The notes: generated from the letters alone by a model not told the origin. Positions 41,208-49,749 are shown, numbered from the stretch's first letter. The stretch is 64,000 nt of DNA from Streptomyces capitiformicae (GCF_002214185.1 NZ_CP022161.1:6083486-6147485), one strand, 5' to 3'. A program made the numbers and translations.

Positions 41208-42271
41208 TCGCTATGGGGCGCCGCATCCTCCACCTGCGCTTCGGCCTCCCGGCCGACAACGACGCCGAACTCCCCGAGCGGCTGCGCCGCCTGTTGGAGG
41301 ACATCACGCCGCGTGTGCAGATGATCGAGCCGGACATGGCTGTGCTGGACCTGACCGGGGCGATTCCGTACTGGAAGCGTGACGCCCGTGGCCTGACCGA
41401 ACTGGTCCAGTTGCGCGCGCTCGCGCATTTCGGCCTGCCCAGTTCCGCGGGGTGTGCGGGCAACCGGATGCTCGCCGCGATGGCCTGCGCCCTCACCCCG
41501 TTCGGCCAGCGGACCGTCATCGACGACTCCCCCGAGGCTGTGATGGCGTTCCTGCAGCCTCGCCCTGTAAGGGAGTTGCCGGGCGTGGGCGCGAAGACGT
41601 CCGCGATGCTCGGCGAGTACGGCCTGCACACAGTCGGCGACGTTGTCGACGTCCCCCAGCTCACGCTGCAGCGTCTGCTCGGCGCCCGCGCCGGACGTGC
41701 CCTCCACGAGCACGCCCAGGGCCGCGACACCCAGGTCGTCGACCCCACCCCGACGCCGGCGAGCATCAGTTCCGAGCACCACTTCGCCCGCGACGAACTC
41801 GACCCGGCCGCCCGCCGGCGCGTCCTGCTCGCCCTGGCCGACCATCTCGGTGCCCGCCTTCGCGGCTCCGGTCAGGTTGCGACGGGCGTGACCTTGACAG
41901 TCCGCTACGCCGACTCCAGCGGCACCCGACGCAGCCGTACGCTGCCCGAAGCCACCCATCACACCATGCTCCTGGCCTGCACCGCGTACGCCGTGTACGC
42001 CTCCCTCGGTCTCCAGCGCGCCCGGGTCCGCAGCCTCGCCTTGCGCGCGGACGCCCTTCGGCCCGCCGACCGGGCCACCCGGCAGCTCACCCTCGACTCG
42101 GCGGACGACAAACCGCTCGCGATCGAAGCCGTCGCCGATCGCGCCCGCGTCCGCTACGGCCGCCAGGTGCTCTACCCCGCCGCCCTCGCCATCAGCTCCC
42201 CGCCCCCGTCAGCCCGGCATCAGGACGGAGGAGGCCGCCCAAAGGACGCGCGTGGACGTCGTGCGACGTAA
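41204..42271 (+). CDS. imuB-like: ImuB-like Y-family polymerase homologue, probably catalytically inactive
   Basis: A 355-residue protein overlapping the dnaE2 stop by four bases (GTG 41204; ATG 41213 is possible). The Y-family palm starts ILHLRFGLPADND but lacks the first catalytic Asp, and EPDMAVLDLTG replaces the SxDExxLDxTG motif so that the catalytic Glu is Met. The N-terminal palm/finger part is also short. The HhH unit (RPVRELPGVGAKTSAMLGEYG) and little-finger domain are present. ImuB in mycobacteria is likewise inactive and serves as adaptor linking DnaE2 to the clamp. Same role is likely here; a clamp-binding peptide was not found. Confidence 0.85.
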   Translation: MIAMGRRILHLRFGLPADNDAELPERLRRLLEDITPRVQMIEPDMAVLDLTGAIPYWKRDARGLTELVQLRALAHFGLPSSAGCAGNRMLAAMACALTPFGQRTVIDDSPEAVMAFLQPRPVRELPGVGAKTSAMLGEYGLHTVGDVVDVPQLTLQRLLGARAGRALHEHAQGRDTQVVDPTPTPASISSEHHFARDELDPAARRRVLLALADHLGARLRGSGQVATGVTLTVRYADSSGTRRSRTLPEATHHTMLLACTAYAVYASLGLQRARVRSLALRADALRPADRATRQLTLDSADDKPLAIEAVADRARVRYGRQVLYPAALAISSPPPSARHQDGGGRPKDARGRRAT

Positions 42272-42349
42272 GGACCCCAGACGCTCGCGATGTGGCCCAT
42301 TGCCTGGGTGCCGATGCCGGATCCACTCGGTTTCTGCGACCATCTGCCC

Positions 42350-43759
42350 ATGGTCGACAGCCGGGATCGTTCAGCGCTGCGCACACTGGTCGGCGAGGTC
42401 GTCGCGGGGCTTGGCAGCCTGACGCACCGGGAGCTGAACCCGGCCTTCGAACAGCTGGGGATGCCACCAGTCCCTGATGATGCTGGCAGCAAGCGCGAGC
42501 GGATCGAGCTGAGTCTCAGCCAGGTACCCGACGCCGAGCTGCCACAGGTCACACGACGCCTTCTGGAACAAAGCCACGTCCACGTGAGTCCGTCGCGCCG
42601 CTACCGGCTCGAGGACCTGCTGTGGGAAGAGGACGCACCGCCCGAGATACCCAAGAAGGCCCGCCGTGAACTGGCGCGCGCCCTCGACCTGTCGGAGTTG
42701 ACCCAGCACCACGACCGTTTCATGCGGCTACTTGAACGATTCTGGATAGCCGAGGACCCGGGCCTCTCCTTCGCGGAGCTGGAGGGCCTGCTGTTGAACG
42801 GGACGCGTCCGGTGACGCTGAGAGACCGCATCGAGCGGTACGTCTTCCGTAATCCCGGGGACTGGTCCACGGAAGAGCTCTTCGACAACCTCGGGGCGTT
42901 CGAGGCCGGGGACGCCAGGCTCGCCCGCTTCCTGGAGGGCCTGGTATCAGCGGACGTCCTCCTTGATGATCGCCTCCAGGAGAAGACTGTCAGCACGATC
43001 AACGGTCATCTCCGGTCTGCTGGGGTCGAGTTGAGAGTGACCGGCAACGATGGCGGCTATCCCGTGTTCACCGTGGTGTCGACGCGACTGCCCGGCAACC
43101 GGCGACCGAAGAACATCATCTTCGCCTCATTCGCCAAGCCGGACATCCGCTTCCAGTCCTCGGTGGACAACGACATCGAGATCGTCGGAGGGAACCCGGA
43201 CGACACCCTCATCTATGACCGTGAGATCCCCATCGAGGGCCTGCGCTGGCGTGATCTGCATGCCTGGTGGCAGGACGCCCGCGAGATCAGCAGTGACACC
43301 GAGGCCAGAGGGAACCTGTACCAACGACTTCTCAAGAGCCTGCCGGACAACTCGGAAGGCCAGAAGAACCTCTTCATCGCCTACCACCAGATTCTCGGGC
43401 CTTCCCCCGGGGATCCTGCTCTCCTGCCCGAAGTGTGGCTGCACTGGGACCACAGGACCGTTCAGGAGCGCGGCCCCGAGGCGCTGCTGCGCTCCCGCAT
43501 GGATTTCCTCCTGCTGCTGCCTCATGGACAGCGTGTCGTCCTGGAGGTCGACGGATCCCAGCACTACACCCGCGACCGCGGTCGCACTCCGGATACAGGC
43601 AAGTACGCGGAGATGGTCGCCGCTGACCGGGATCTCAAGCTCAGGGGGTACGAGGTGTTCCGCTTCGGGCACGATGAACTCAAGCGTCTCGATGCCGCCC
43701 AGGCCGTTCTGCGGCAGTTCCTCCCGGACATGTTCCGCCGCTTCAAGGTGAGCAACTGA
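42350..43759 (+). CDS. AbiJ-related protein with C-terminal PD-(D/E)XK (DUF559/Vsr-like) nuclease domain
   Basis: A 469-residue protein, ATG 42350 (a longer start is out of pattern). The middle part, PKNIIFASFAKPDIRFQSS...DNDIEIV and LIYDREIPIEGLRWRDLHAWW, resembles AbiJ-related abortive infection proteins; the N-terminal 200 residues are helical and AbiJ-NTD-like. From residue 379 a nuclease motif follows: RMDFLLLLPHGQRVVLEVDG with Asp 385, Glu 399 and Asp 401, then SQHYTRD and DRDLKLRGYEVFRFGHDEL. This looks like a DUF559/Vsr-type fold. It is therefore a candidate abortive-infection endonuclease acting in the cytoplasm. It directly follows the repair operon but has its own start region. Confidence 0.8.
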   Translation: MVDSRDRSALRTLVGEVVAGLGSLTHRELNPAFEQLGMPPVPDDAGSKRERIELSLSQVPDAELPQVTRRLLEQSHVHVSPSRRYRLEDLLWEEDAPPEIPKKARRELARALDLSELTQHHDRFMRLLERFWIAEDPGLSFAELEGLLLNGTRPVTLRDRIERYVFRNPGDWSTEELFDNLGAFEAGDARLARFLEGLVSADVLLDDRLQEKTVSTINGHLRSAGVELRVTGNDGGYPVFTVVSTRLPGNRRPKNIIFASFAKPDIRFQSSVDNDIEIVGGNPDDTLIYDREIPIEGLRWRDLHAWWQDAREISSDTEARGNLYQRLLKSLPDNSEGQKNLFIAYHQILGPSPGDPALLPEVWLHWDHRTVQERGPEALLRSRMDFLLLLPHGQRVVLEVDGSQHYTRDRGRTPDTGKYAEMVAADRDLKLRGYEVFRFGHDELKRLDAAQAVLRQFLPDMFRRFKVSN

Positions 43760-43807
43760 CGCCATCGGTGTCCGCCAGCGTGCCAGTCCGACGCCGGCGC
43801 GGGCTGC

Positions 43808-44197
43808 TCAGGCCAGAGGAAGCTGACCGAGCGGCCGACCGCGATCGGCCTGCGCCTCCAGCAGAGCGGCCACGTCCGGCCCCCTCGTGAAGGCGGGGCC
43901 CTCCCAGTACGCCGGGACCGCCATGGGCGTCAGGCACACCTCGGTGCCATGGACGCGCGCGGCGTCGAAGAGGACCTGCAGCATCTGCCCGCCCGCCACA
44001 TCGAGCGCGCCCAGGCGGACATGCCACGTCTGGGTCTCCGGGTCGTACAAGGCGATTGGGCGGAGCCTGTCGAGTTGCTCCTGCCATTGAGAATCGGCGG
44101 CCGGCGCCGTCCGAATGGCGGCCTCCAACACCCATGCACTCTGGGGGTAGTTCGGCGAATTGGTCGTGCAAGGGACGGTAGACGTCGCCACTGACAA
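43808..44197 (-). CDS. Hypothetical protein
   Basis: A 129-residue protein (TTG 44197, or a GTG two codons later). It reads SAWVLEAAIRTAPAADSQWQEQLDRLRP, then LYDPETQTWHVRLGALDVAGG, a mixed alpha/beta small protein. No recognised motif. It diverges from the small DUF6207-like gene, sharing a short promoter region. Confidence 0.55.
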   Translation of the reverse strand: MSVATSTVPCTTNSPNYPQSAWVLEAAIRTAPAADSQWQEQLDRLRPIALYDPETQTWHVRLGALDVAGGQMLQVLFDAARVHGTEVCLTPMAVPAYWEGPAFTRGPDVAALLEAQADRGRPLGQLPLA

Positions 44198-44265
44198 CTC
44201 GCCCGGTCGGGTGAATCCCGAGCCTGAACAGAACCCCGGCCGTCCACGAATACGTACTGACAGGC

Positions 44266-44508
44266 GTGGACCCGATCCGAGAAGCGCACCTGTCCGAACC
44301 CGGCCTGCTCGTCATCGACGTGGCGGGATTCGACGATGACACCGTCCTCGCCTTCCAGGCCGCGATCGCCCGAATCTGGGGGACCTCGACCGCCGAGCGC
44401 ACCACCCGGGATCCCGGCCAGCCCGGGGTGCGGCTGCGGATGTACACCGATCTGCGGCAGGCCCTCGTGGAGACCTCGTCTCCGGAACCGGCGCCGTCAG
44501 CCAGGTAG
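44266..44508 (+). CDS. DUF6207-like small protein
   Basis: An 80-residue protein from GTG 44266 beginning MDPIREAHLSEPGLLVIDVAG and containing RTTRDPGQPGVRLRMYTDLR. That is the DUF6207 pattern of Streptomyces as I remember it. No ribosome site, so probably leaderless. Function unknown. Confidence 0.8.
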   Translation: MDPIREAHLSEPGLLVIDVAGFDDDTVLAFQAAIARIWGTSTAERTTRDPGQPGVRLRMYTDLRQALVETSSPEPAPSAR

Positions 44509-44640
44509 ACAGGCATGGTCCGCCACCACGGGGGGAGTGACGGACCACGCCTGCGTCCACGGTGCCACACCCGTCCCCGGCGTGCGCGGTCTGCGGGTGA
44601 AGCCACCGCAGAACAAGGCGACTTCGTCCGACAGGCGGCG

Positions 44641-44840
44641 TTAGGTGCGGGCCCGCAGCAGCGTGAGGACGGCGGCCGCATAAGCGCGGGATCGGTCCCA
44701 GACGGCGAAGTAGTCGGTGTGCAGCTGGTCGAACTCTTCGTCCCGGCCGGGCTGGACCCGCATGCCGCTGCCACGACCGAGGAGCAGGTTGGCGCGGCGG
44801 CTGGCTTCCGGGCCCAGGCCGCGGATGGGCGGCAGCGAGT
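44641..44840 (-). pseudogene. C-terminal fragment of an unidentified protein
   Basis: On the minus strand the frame reads SLPPIRGLGPEASRRANLLL, ...VQPGRDEEFDQLHTDYFAVWD... and ends LLRART before a TAA at 44641. It has the composition of a real protein but lacks a usable ATG, GTG or TTG at its upstream end and abuts the stop of the kinase-like gene. It is probably a remnant left by a deletion, or a tiny gene starting at the internal ATG. Confidence 0.4.
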
Positions 44841-44846
44841 GACCCT

Positions 44847-45782
44847 TCAGCTCAAGCGGTAGCCGATGAGGGCGAGACCAGCAGCGGCGGCGCGGTGCTG
44901 GTAGGCGCGCAGTCCGGGGGCACCGGGTGGTGCGGGCTTGCGGGCGTTGCGGTGCCAGTGGCCGGTGAGCGCGGCCAGGAACGCGGTGGTGGTGTCGGGG
45001 CTAGTGCCGGTGGCGGGGTGGTCTCGGAGCAGGCGGGCGATGTCTGCGGGCGCATGTCCGGCAAGAACGAGCTGCGGCGCGAGAGAGGCAGCGTCGATGC
45101 AGGCCGGTCCGGTGGTGGCGTGTGCCCAGTCCACGAAGGTCACGCCAAGGTGGTGGTCGCGGACCATGTTGTCGGCCCGCAGGTCGCCGTGGACGATGCG
45201 GTCGCCGTGGGCGAGAGCGGGCCAGGCTGCCTCCAGCTCGGCGAGCTGCGGCAGGTGGGCGCGGGCGGCGGGAGCGAGGTCGGCCGGCGGGGCGGAGATC
45301 AGTTCGTCCCAGCCGTGCAGGACGGCCGCCGTGGACGGCGAGGTGCTGACCGCCGCGGCGTACGCCGCCGGGGCGGGGCTGGAGGTGAGCTTGTCCAGCA
45401 GAGCCCAGGTCTGCCCGGCGTCGCCGGAGGCCCGGGATAGGTCAGGGTGGGGGCCGTCGAGGTGGGCGATGACGACGGCGGTCCAGTCGGCCGCGCGGTG
45501 GATGCCCAGCAGGTCCGGGGCCGGGGCGTCGGGCGGCAGCGCGCCGAGGACGGTGGCCTCATGGAGGTTGGCGGCGGTCAGCGGGTCGTCATCGGGGGCC
45601 GCCTTGACGAAGACCCGTCGGCCGCTGGCCAGGCGGAGCGCGGCGGCAAGCTGGTGGCCGAAGCCGCCGCTCGGGGTGACCGCGGCGGTGACAGGGGCAC
45701 CGAGGGCGTCTTCGAGGCGGGCGCGCAGCGGCACGGGGACGTCGGTCCATCGCAGACGACCGTTGGGGGGCAGTACAGGCAT
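44847..45782 (-). CDS. Aminoglycoside phosphotransferase-like kinase
   Basis: A 311-residue protein with the kinase-like fold: Lys 60 in RVFVKAAPDDD, HGDLRADNMV with the catalytic His-Gly-Asp at 198-200 and Asn 205, and FVDWAHATTG with Asp 218. APH enzymes phosphorylate aminoglycosides, other small molecules or sugars. It is separated from the upstream HAD gene by a terminator-like hairpin, so its transcription is probably independent. The substrate is unknown; no aminoglycoside cluster is in view. Confidence 0.85.
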   Translation of the reverse strand: MPVLPPNGRLRWTDVPVPLRARLEDALGAPVTAAVTPSGGFGHQLAAALRLASGRRVFVKAAPDDDPLTAANLHEATVLGALPPDAPAPDLLGIHRAADWTAVVIAHLDGPHPDLSRASGDAGQTWALLDKLTSSPAPAAYAAAVSTSPSTAAVLHGWDELISAPPADLAPAARAHLPQLAELEAAWPALAHGDRIVHGDLRADNMVRDHHLGVTFVDWAHATTGPACIDAASLAPQLVLAGHAPADIARLLRDHPATGTSPDTTTAFLAALTGHWHRNARKPAPPGAPGLRAYQHRAAAAGLALIGYRLS

Positions 45783-45953
45783 TGGGGCAGCTCTCAGAGG
45801 TCCGGGAAACGGTGGCGAGGGTGATGGGGTGCGCGCCGAGCCGGACCGCGAGTCGGGCCGAGGAAGGGGTTCCTCAGTACTCCAGCTCGGCGCCGGGTGC
45901 TCGTCGCGGCATCACGTGCATTCGCCTGTGTCCTCTGGGTGCAGAAGTGCAAA

Positions 45954-45975
45954 GGGGCGCCCGCAGGGGCGCCCC
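45954..45975 (-). terminator. Hairpin terminator after the HAD gene
   Basis: GGGGCGCC (45954-45961) pairs with GGCGCCCC (45968-45975), followed on the minus strand by CTTT. It lies between the end of the HAD operon (45999) and the kinase gene. Confidence 0.6.
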
Positions 45976-45998
45976 TCCACTGTAGTGGTGCCGCAGGG

Positions 45999-46652
45999 TC
46001 ACGCGCTGCCGATTAGGGGCAGGTGGTGCAGTAGGGACGGCCCGATGCTGGCGGGCTCGGGCAGGAGGTGATCGGCCCCAGCGGCGCGGAGTGCGGCGGG
46101 AGGGTGCCAGCCCCAGACCGCTCCGAGAGCGACGATGCCGGCGGTGCGGGCCGCCGTCATGTCAGTGGGGCTGTCCCCGACGAACACCGCGCGCTCCGGC
46201 GGCACGTCCACCCGGCTCAGGGCCAAGTGCAGCCCGTCGGGAGCCGGTTTTGGCGGCGCATCCTGCCGGGTGATGACGACCTCGAGCAGTTCGGCCACCG
46301 CCGGCGGCAGCAGCCACCGCAGGCGATCGGGGTCCTGCACCGTGACCGCACCGACGGCGACGCCCTCCGAGCGCAGGGCCAGCAGACCGGAGAGCGCCCC
46401 GGGGAACGGCTCGACCGGAGTGGCTGCCAGTGCGCCGTCCCACCAGCGGTCGCACGCGTCGTCGGGGTCGGTGACGTCCAGGAGCGCCAGGACCTCGCAG
46501 CGGGGAAGCTGCAGGGCGCCAGGCGGGAGGTCGTCCGGCGTCACGCGGTGGCCGGTGGCGCAGGTGGCGACCGCCGCGAGGGTGGACCGTACCGCGGCGG
46601 CACTGTCGAGCAGCACTCCGTCCAGGTCGAACAGCGCCGCTCGCCGGGTCAC
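45999..46652 (-). CDS. HAD-family hydrolase (phosphatase-like)
   Basis: A 217-residue enzyme from GTG 46652, overlapping the phosphoribosyltransferase stop (GTGA). HAD motifs are ALFDLDGVLLDS (Asp 9, Asp 11), TVQDP (Thr), a Lys in APPKPAPDGLH and VFVGDSPTDMTAAR. It should remove phosphate from a small molecule, probably an intermediate of the upstream enzymes. Last gene of the operon before the hairpin at 45954. Confidence 0.9.
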   Translation of the reverse strand: MTRRAALFDLDGVLLDSAAAVRSTLAAVATCATGHRVTPDDLPPGALQLPRCEVLALLDVTDPDDACDRWWDGALAATPVEPFPGALSGLLALRSEGVAVGAVTVQDPDRLRWLLPPAVAELLEVVITRQDAPPKPAPDGLHLALSRVDVPPERAVFVGDSPTDMTAARTAGIVALGAVWGWHPPAALRAAGADHLLPEPASIGPSLLHHLPLIGSA

Positions 46653-47173
46653 TGAGCACCGTCCGGGTCTCGGACCAGCGCGCACAGGACCAGGTGGTGG
46701 CCGGCGAGCATGGCAGCGGCTCCAGCGTCCCGGTCCAGGACGCACACGGCCGTGCTGACCAGGGCGCCCCCGATCCGCAGCAGGCGGGCGCTGCGCAGGA
46801 GACTGACGCCGCTGCGGGCGGTGTCGTCCAGCAGGACCGTCCGCCTGCCCTCCAGCTCGGTGCCCTCGATCTGCTGCCACGTTCCGTGTTCCTTGGGCGC
46901 CGGGCGCAGGAACGCGGCGGGCAGACCGGTGTGCAGGGACACCGCCGTGACCAGCGGGATACCGGCCATCGCCGGGCCGGCCAGGGCCTCGGTGTCGGCG
47001 GGCAGCAGGTCCGCCAGCGCGGCCGCGGTCTCCGTCAGCAGCCCCGGGTCACCGGCCAGCCGGTACGGGTCGAAGTAGGTATCGAGCGTGCCGCCGTCCG
47101 GCAGCCGGTAGGGGCCGGACCGGTAGGCGACGGCGGCGATCCTCTCCGCGAAGGCAGCGGTGGGCGCGGTCAC
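46649..47173 (-). CDS. Orotate-phosphoribosyltransferase-like enzyme
   Basis: A 174-residue protein from GTG 47173 overlapping the LOG-like gene stop. It resembles PyrE: LDTYFDPYRLAGDPGLL, then the PRPP motif TVLLDDTARSGVSLL. PRT enzymes link a base to ribose 5-phosphate or remove it. It is not part of a pyrimidine operon, so an unusual nucleobase substrate is likely. Coupling to LOG-like and HAD proteins suggests a nucleotide-derived small molecule. Confidence 0.88.
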   Translation of the reverse strand: MTAPTAAFAERIAAVAYRSGPYRLPDGGTLDTYFDPYRLAGDPGLLTETAAALADLLPADTEALAGPAMAGIPLVTAVSLHTGLPAAFLRPAPKEHGTWQQIEGTELEGRRTVLLDDTARSGVSLLRSARLLRIGGALVSTAVCVLDRDAGAAAMLAGHHLVLCALVRDPDGAQ

Positions 47174-47727
47174 TGCTCGCACCGCCCGGCGCCCGGGAGG
47201 GACTTGAGATCGGCGTCGAGTGCTTCGATGTCGAGGAGTTCGCGAAGGAAGCCCATGGGCCGGGTGGGGCTCTCGGTCAGCCATCCCTCGGCCTTCAGGA
47301 ACGTGCTCAGGCGGCACGCGGTGGGCCCGAGCAGCCGTACGGGAAGGGGGCGGATCGTGGTCGCGTAGTACAGGGCGGCGGTCAGTTCGTGCAGGGTGCC
47401 GACCCCTCCGCCCATCGCCACGACCAGGTCCGCGTCGTCGAGGTAGGCGTGCAGCCGGGCCCCCAGGGTCGGGGCGTGCACGGTGGTGGTGACGTGCGGG
47501 TTGAGCGCTCCCCAGTCGGGGCGGTCGGCCAGCGTGACGGCGGTGACCGGCACCCCGTGGCGTGCGGCGCCGCGCGCGGCGGCCTCCATCAGGCCGTTGT
47601 AGCCGCCGTGCTTCAGGGCGTACCCGGCGCGGGCCAGCGCGGCGCCGGCCTCCTCCGCCAGTGGTTCCTCTCCGTCCGGCGGTACGACGCCGGCGAATAG
47701 GGCAACGGTCAGGTCGGGGCTGTTCAT
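47170..47727 (-). CDS. LOG-family (nucleoside 5'-monophosphate phosphoribohydrolase-like) protein
   Basis: A 185-residue Rossmann-type protein, ATG 47727 overlapping the stop of the nucleotidyltransferase gene (ATGA). It carries YALKHGGYNGLMEAAARGA and VAMGGGVGTLHELTAAL, the GG(x)GT(xx)E motif of LOG and related phosphoribohydrolases. Enzymes of this fold release a base from nucleoside monophosphates, as in cytokinin activation. With the phosphoribosyltransferase it could exchange a base on a nucleotide. Confidence 0.9.
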   Translation of the reverse strand: MNSPDLTVALFAGVVPPDGEEPLAEEAGAALARAGYALKHGGYNGLMEAAARGAARHGVPVTAVTLADRPDWGALNPHVTTTVHAPTLGARLHAYLDDADLVVAMGGGVGTLHELTAALYYATTIRPLPVRLLGPTACRLSTFLKAEGWLTESPTRPMGFLRELLDIEALDADLKSLPGAGRCEQ

Positions 47728-48638
47728 GCGAGTCCTTCCTCGTGCTGCTGGTAGGCGCGGTACGCGGTGATCTCGTCGGTCAGCGAGCCGACGGCGTGCG
47801 GGGCGATCCTCTGCGCGAGGCGCACGATGCGCTCCAAGGCTTCATCCGCCTGTGCCACGGTGGGGACCGGCGGACTGGTCAGGGCCTCCGTCAGTTCAGC
47901 CAGGCACTCCCGGCCGGTGGCGGTGCGGCCCACTTCGTCGGGGAGGTGGTACCAGCCGTGATGCCGGGAGTGCGGCACCAGCGCGGTACGGATCACGTCC
48001 CGGCAGGTGACGTTCAGGTCGTACAGGAGGCCGTAGGAGATGTACTGCTGGCCCCTCGCCAGGCGCTTGCGGAGCATCGCGTGCAGCACCATCGCCTGGA
48101 CCAGTAGGTTTCCGCAGTCCGCGGGCGCTTCGGCCGCGCGGGTCAGTTCCTGCGCCGTCCGCTGCCGGGTGTCCGCGTCGGCAGGGTCCTCGGCGCCGGG
48201 GCCCTGCCACAGGAGGCGGGGGCCGATCCTGCGGCGCAGCGCCCCGACCGCGCTGGTCGGGCACAGGTACAGGTCGAGTTGCAGCAGGTGGCCGTCGTGC
48301 GGCAGCAGGTAGACGAACCCGGCGCCGCCGAGATTGCCGACGATGGTGTCCCGCCAGCCGGGCAGCAGGGTGCCGAAGGTGGTGGCCATCAGCGCGTCCA
48401 GGCTGTTCATCAGCGCGGGCAGCTGGCCGTCGCGGACGGCGACGACCAGGTCGACGTCGGATAACCGGTCTGCGGTGCCGGTGGCGAGCGAGCCGCGGAC
48501 CAACAGGTGCGTTACGGCTGTTGTGGCCGACAGGGCGTGGACCAGGTTGCCCAGGACGGCGAGCTGTGCCGGCCGGTGGGCGTGCGCCAGCTCCTCCAGC
48601 GGGGTCAGCTCGGTGGGCGGAAGTACCGGGGTGGACAT
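47724..48638 (-). CDS. Nucleotidyltransferase-fold protein
   Basis: A 304-residue protein. GSLATGTADRLSDVDLVVAV gives the Gly-Ser at 49-50 and two Asp at 61 and 63 of the polymerase-beta nucleotidyltransferase fold. A longer all-alpha part follows, with DLYLCPTS as a possible third acidic position. Such enzymes add AMP or another nucleotide to antibiotics, proteins or small molecules. Upstream it is preceded by the hydroxylase-like gene; downstream it is coupled to the LOG-like gene. Confidence 0.85.
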   Translation of the reverse strand: MSTPVLPPTELTPLEELAHAHRPAQLAVLGNLVHALSATTAVTHLLVRGSLATGTADRLSDVDLVVAVRDGQLPALMNSLDALMATTFGTLLPGWRDTIVGNLGGAGFVYLLPHDGHLLQLDLYLCPTSAVGALRRRIGPRLLWQGPGAEDPADADTRQRTAQELTRAAEAPADCGNLLVQAMVLHAMLRKRLARGQQYISYGLLYDLNVTCRDVIRTALVPHSRHHGWYHLPDEVGRTATGRECLAELTEALTSPPVPTVAQADEALERIVRLAQRIAPHAVGSLTDEITAYRAYQQHEEGLA

Positions 48639-48676
48639 GCGGTGTCGTCCTCTCGGGTGAAGGGATCAGGTCGGGG

Positions 48677-49546
48677 TCAGGGGCGGGCGAGCAGGTGCGC
48701 CTTCGCCGCCCGCCAGCGGCTCGCGTCGGCGTCCGCGCCACGGCCCGCGTGGAGTTCGGCGATCAGGTCGTACGCGCCGCCCTCCGGCAGCGCGTAGGTG
48801 TAGAAGGCGCGCAGCAGCGTCTGTTCCGCCGCGTCGGTGAAGCCGAGTTCTGCGAGCTGTCCGGCCCGCTCCAGCAGCCCGGCCCGGTCCGCCGACGTCA
48901 TCTCCGGCAGGTCCGCCGCGTCCCCGTCGCGCAGGTGCGGGCGGGCGGCCAGAGCGCCGTAGGCGTCGTCCGCGTACACGTCCGCGATCAGGTGGAGCCG
49001 GTCGGGGCCCGTGGAGTTGCACACTCCGTGTGCCTGCGACGGCGTCAGCCGCCACAGTGCCCCGGCCGCCATGTGGACCCGGGCCCCTGCGGTGACCAGG
49101 ACCGCCGAGGGGTTCGTGACAAGCGGGATGTGCAGCCGGTGCCGGCCGGTGTCGCGCAGTTCCGCGTAGTCGCGGTGTTCCCACAGGTAGGAGTGCGGCT
49201 CCAGGCGGGCCAGCCGCACGTACATGAAGTCCAGCCCCAGCCCGTCGAGGAACCGTGCGGTGGCCGGCATGGCCTTCAGTAAGGAGGTGGGACGGGGGCG
49301 TCCGTCGCCGATCACGACGTCGTGCGGGTCACCGGAGTGGTTCATCAGCGACGTGGTCCACCAGCCGCCGGACTGGTATTCGCCGTATGCGACGACGCCG
49401 CGTGTGGGCGCCCCCAGCGCCTCGGCCCGCATCTGTTCGACCGCGGGCTCCTCCAGGTCGGCCAGCCGGGCGACCTGGTCGAGCACCTCCGCCCGTACCG
49501 GGTCGGTCTGCGCCGCCGTGACGGCTGCGGGGAGTGTGGTCACCAT
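48677..49546 (-). CDS. Aspartyl/asparaginyl beta-hydroxylase-like oxygenase
   Basis: A 289-residue protein, ATG 49546 after GGAGGA. LEPHSYLWEHRDYAELR supplies the first iron-binding His, RLHIPLVTNPSAVL follows, and AHGVCNSTGPDRLHLIADV supplies the second His and the Arg for 2-oxoglutarate. These fit the cupin-type Asp/Asn hydroxylase family. It is the first gene of the minus operon, 38 bases before the nucleotidyltransferase gene. The substrate may be an amino-acid-like part of a small molecule. Confidence 0.85.
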   Translation of the reverse strand: MVTTLPAAVTAAQTDPVRAEVLDQVARLADLEEPAVEQMRAEALGAPTRGVVAYGEYQSGGWWTTSLMNHSGDPHDVVIGDGRPRPTSLLKAMPATARFLDGLGLDFMYVRLARLEPHSYLWEHRDYAELRDTGRHRLHIPLVTNPSAVLVTAGARVHMAAGALWRLTPSQAHGVCNSTGPDRLHLIADVYADDAYGALAARPHLRDGDAADLPEMTSADRAGLLERAGQLAELGFTDAAEQTLLRAFYTYALPEGGAYDLIAELHAGRGADADASRWRAAKAHLLARP

Positions 49547-49634
49547 CGGGTCCTCCTGACACGTCGTCGGATGCGGCCCTGGCGGGCAGCCGTGCAAGGA
49601 CACCGCAAGAGCGAACTGCCGCACAGACCGGTGG

Positions 49635-49670
49635 CGTTGCCGCCCGTTGCGGGTCGTTGCCGCCCGTTGC
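49635..49670. promoter_or_regulatory. Four CGTTGC hexamers at 10-bp spacing (operator candidate)
   Basis: CGTTGC occurs at 49635, 49645, 49655 and 49665, exactly one helical turn apart, with CGTTCA at 49671. They form a 16-base unit CGTTGCCGCCCGTTGC repeated after 20 bases. The array lies between the divergent hydroxylase operon and the XRE/TPR regulator. Confidence 0.7.
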
Positions 49671-49749
49671 CGTTCACCCCGGGCGGCCTTCCCCCACCCG
49701 CCGGAAGCCGGAAGACTGGTGCTGCCCGCGCCCGCGAAAGGGTTGATCC

